Shown here in pieces: positions 4,705 to 5,223 of a DNA stretch of 5,223 nt (position 1 is the stretch's first letter; each line of letters starts with the position of its first letter). The stretch lies in the NCBI GenBank assembly GCA_001786225.1, contig MFVV01000043.1, forward strand, positions 6,370 through 11,592. Reading direction: 5' to 3'. Both the position numbers and the translations under genes were made by a program. Under the pieces are notes generated by a model. That model did no database searches. It had not been told where the DNA came from and saw only the letters and a list, made by a program, of their open reading frames with translations. Source of the stretch: Candidatus Nomurabacteria bacterium RIFCSPLOWO2_12_FULL_46_14. GTDB taxonomy: Bacteria > Patescibacteriota > Minisyncoccia > Phycocordibacterales > UBA9973.

Positions 4705-5223
4705 ATGAATCCCGAAGTTATCCATTATTTGAATTTATTTCTGGGCGCGGGGGCGATTGCCCTCCAAGTTTTTGCGCTTTTGGCCCTTCTCTTTCTCGTT
4801 TTTAAAAAAGGGAATATCTTCTTGCGATTTATCCGCGAGAATTTTCTGATTATCGGCTTTCTGATTTCCCTTGCTTCTTCTCTTTTTTCCCTGGTATATT
4901 CCGATATTATCGGCTTCTTGCCTTGCGCTTTTTGCTGGTATCAGCGGATATTTATGTTTCCGCTCCCGTTTATCTTCGGCGCGGCACTCTTGTCTAAAGA
5001 CCGCAAAATCATTAAATATACCCTGCCGCTGGTCATCGTCGGTTTTGTCCTTTCGGTTTATCAGAATTTCATCTATTATTTCGGCGATAGCTCCGAATTG
5101 CCTTGCGACGCTTCCGGCGTTTCCTGCTATCAAAAACTAGTCTCGGAATTCGGCGGCTACATTTCCATACCCATGCTGGCCTTCTCCGGCTTTTTCGCCC
5201 TCTTGGTTTTACTTGTTGTAGCT
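4705..5223 (+). CDS. dsbB: Disulfide bond formation protein DsbB/BdbC, 3' end beyond window
   Basis: The first 173 residues are visible, starting four bases after the preceding stop, with no separate promoter or ribosome binding site. Hydrophobic segments lie at about 12-34, 47-66, 82-97, 104-123 and 151 onward. The hallmark PCAFCWYQRI places the first redox pair (C74, C77) just before the third of these segments, as in DsbB and BdbC. The second pair is C134 and C141 in the loop before the last segment, followed by FGGYISIPMLAFSGF, typical of BdbC-type proteins. The enzyme would pass electrons from the thioredoxin-like partner to membrane quinone and so keep it oxidised. An extra N-terminal hydrophobic segment, compared with the four-helix E. 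coli DsbB, gives five in the visible part. The C-terminus is cut off by the window edge. Confidence 0.9.
   Translation, partial: MNPEVIHYLNLFLGAGAIALQVFALLALLFLVFKKGNIFLRFIRENFLIIGFLISLASSLFSLVYSDIIGFLPCAFCWYQRIFMFPLPFIFGAALLSKDRKIIKYTLPLVIVGFVLSVYQNFIYYFGDSSELPCDASGVSCYQKLVSEFGGYISIPMLAFSGFFALLVLLVVA

Noticed and set aside
4306..4725. Long minus-strand ORFs opposite the thioredoxin-like and dsbB genes (4306-4725 and 4735-5133)
   Set aside because: They are basic, low-complexity antisense shadows of genes with clear CxxC motifs and membrane segments on the plus strand.

Overview
The window holds most of a diversity-generating retroelement (DGR), followed by a short run of envelope genes. The organism is probably an uncultured bacterium of the Candidate Phyla Radiation (Patescibacteria). 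This is inferred from the compact gene spacing, the near absence of Shine-Dalgarno sequences, the style of the DGR parts and a reduced DsbB plus thioredoxin-like redox pair; no marker gene here proves the phylum. TGA is used as a stop by the DGR target gene and by the reverse transcriptase, which argues against the Gracilibacteria/SR1 code in which TGA means glycine.

Bases 1-61 are the last codons of a DGR target gene, which is cut by the window edge. Bases 1-53 are the end of its variable region (VR). The matching template repeat (TR) ends at base 549. Over the 53 aligned positions there are six differences, and all six fall on template adenines, the signature of DGR adenine mutagenesis. Between VR and TR lie a T-rich stretch, a doubtful 88-codon ORF that may be a decayed Avd-like gene, and a notable fold at 312-409: a 12-bp perfect inverted repeat enclosing two further hairpins, ending right where the TR begins. 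A terminator-like hairpin follows the TR at 565-600.

Next come an accessory variability determinant gene (avd) on the minus strand (599-979) and a DGR reverse transcriptase on the plus strand (1013-2035). They diverge from a 33-bp gap centred on the palindrome TATAATTATA, which supplies a -10 box to each strand. An inverted avd between TR and RT differs from the textbook order, in which all parts read the same way.

Downstream of the RT is a large protein with an HExxH metallopeptidase-like N-terminal part and a C-terminal von Willebrand A domain (2049-3863). Then come a DgkA-family lipid kinase (3889-4278), a membrane-anchored thioredoxin-like protein (4293-4700) and a DsbB/BdbC-type membrane thiol oxidoreductase (4705 to the window end). 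The last two probably work together to form disulfides in exported proteins. Several genes have a TATAAT-like box only about 8-9 bases before the ATG and no ribosome binding site, which suggests leaderless mRNAs.

The DGR parts should work as follows: TR RNA is copied by the RT with Avd into adenine-mutated cDNA, which replaces the VR and varies the C-terminal, probably C-type-lectin-fold, part of the target. Whether the vWA/HExxH protein belongs functionally to the DGR is unknown.
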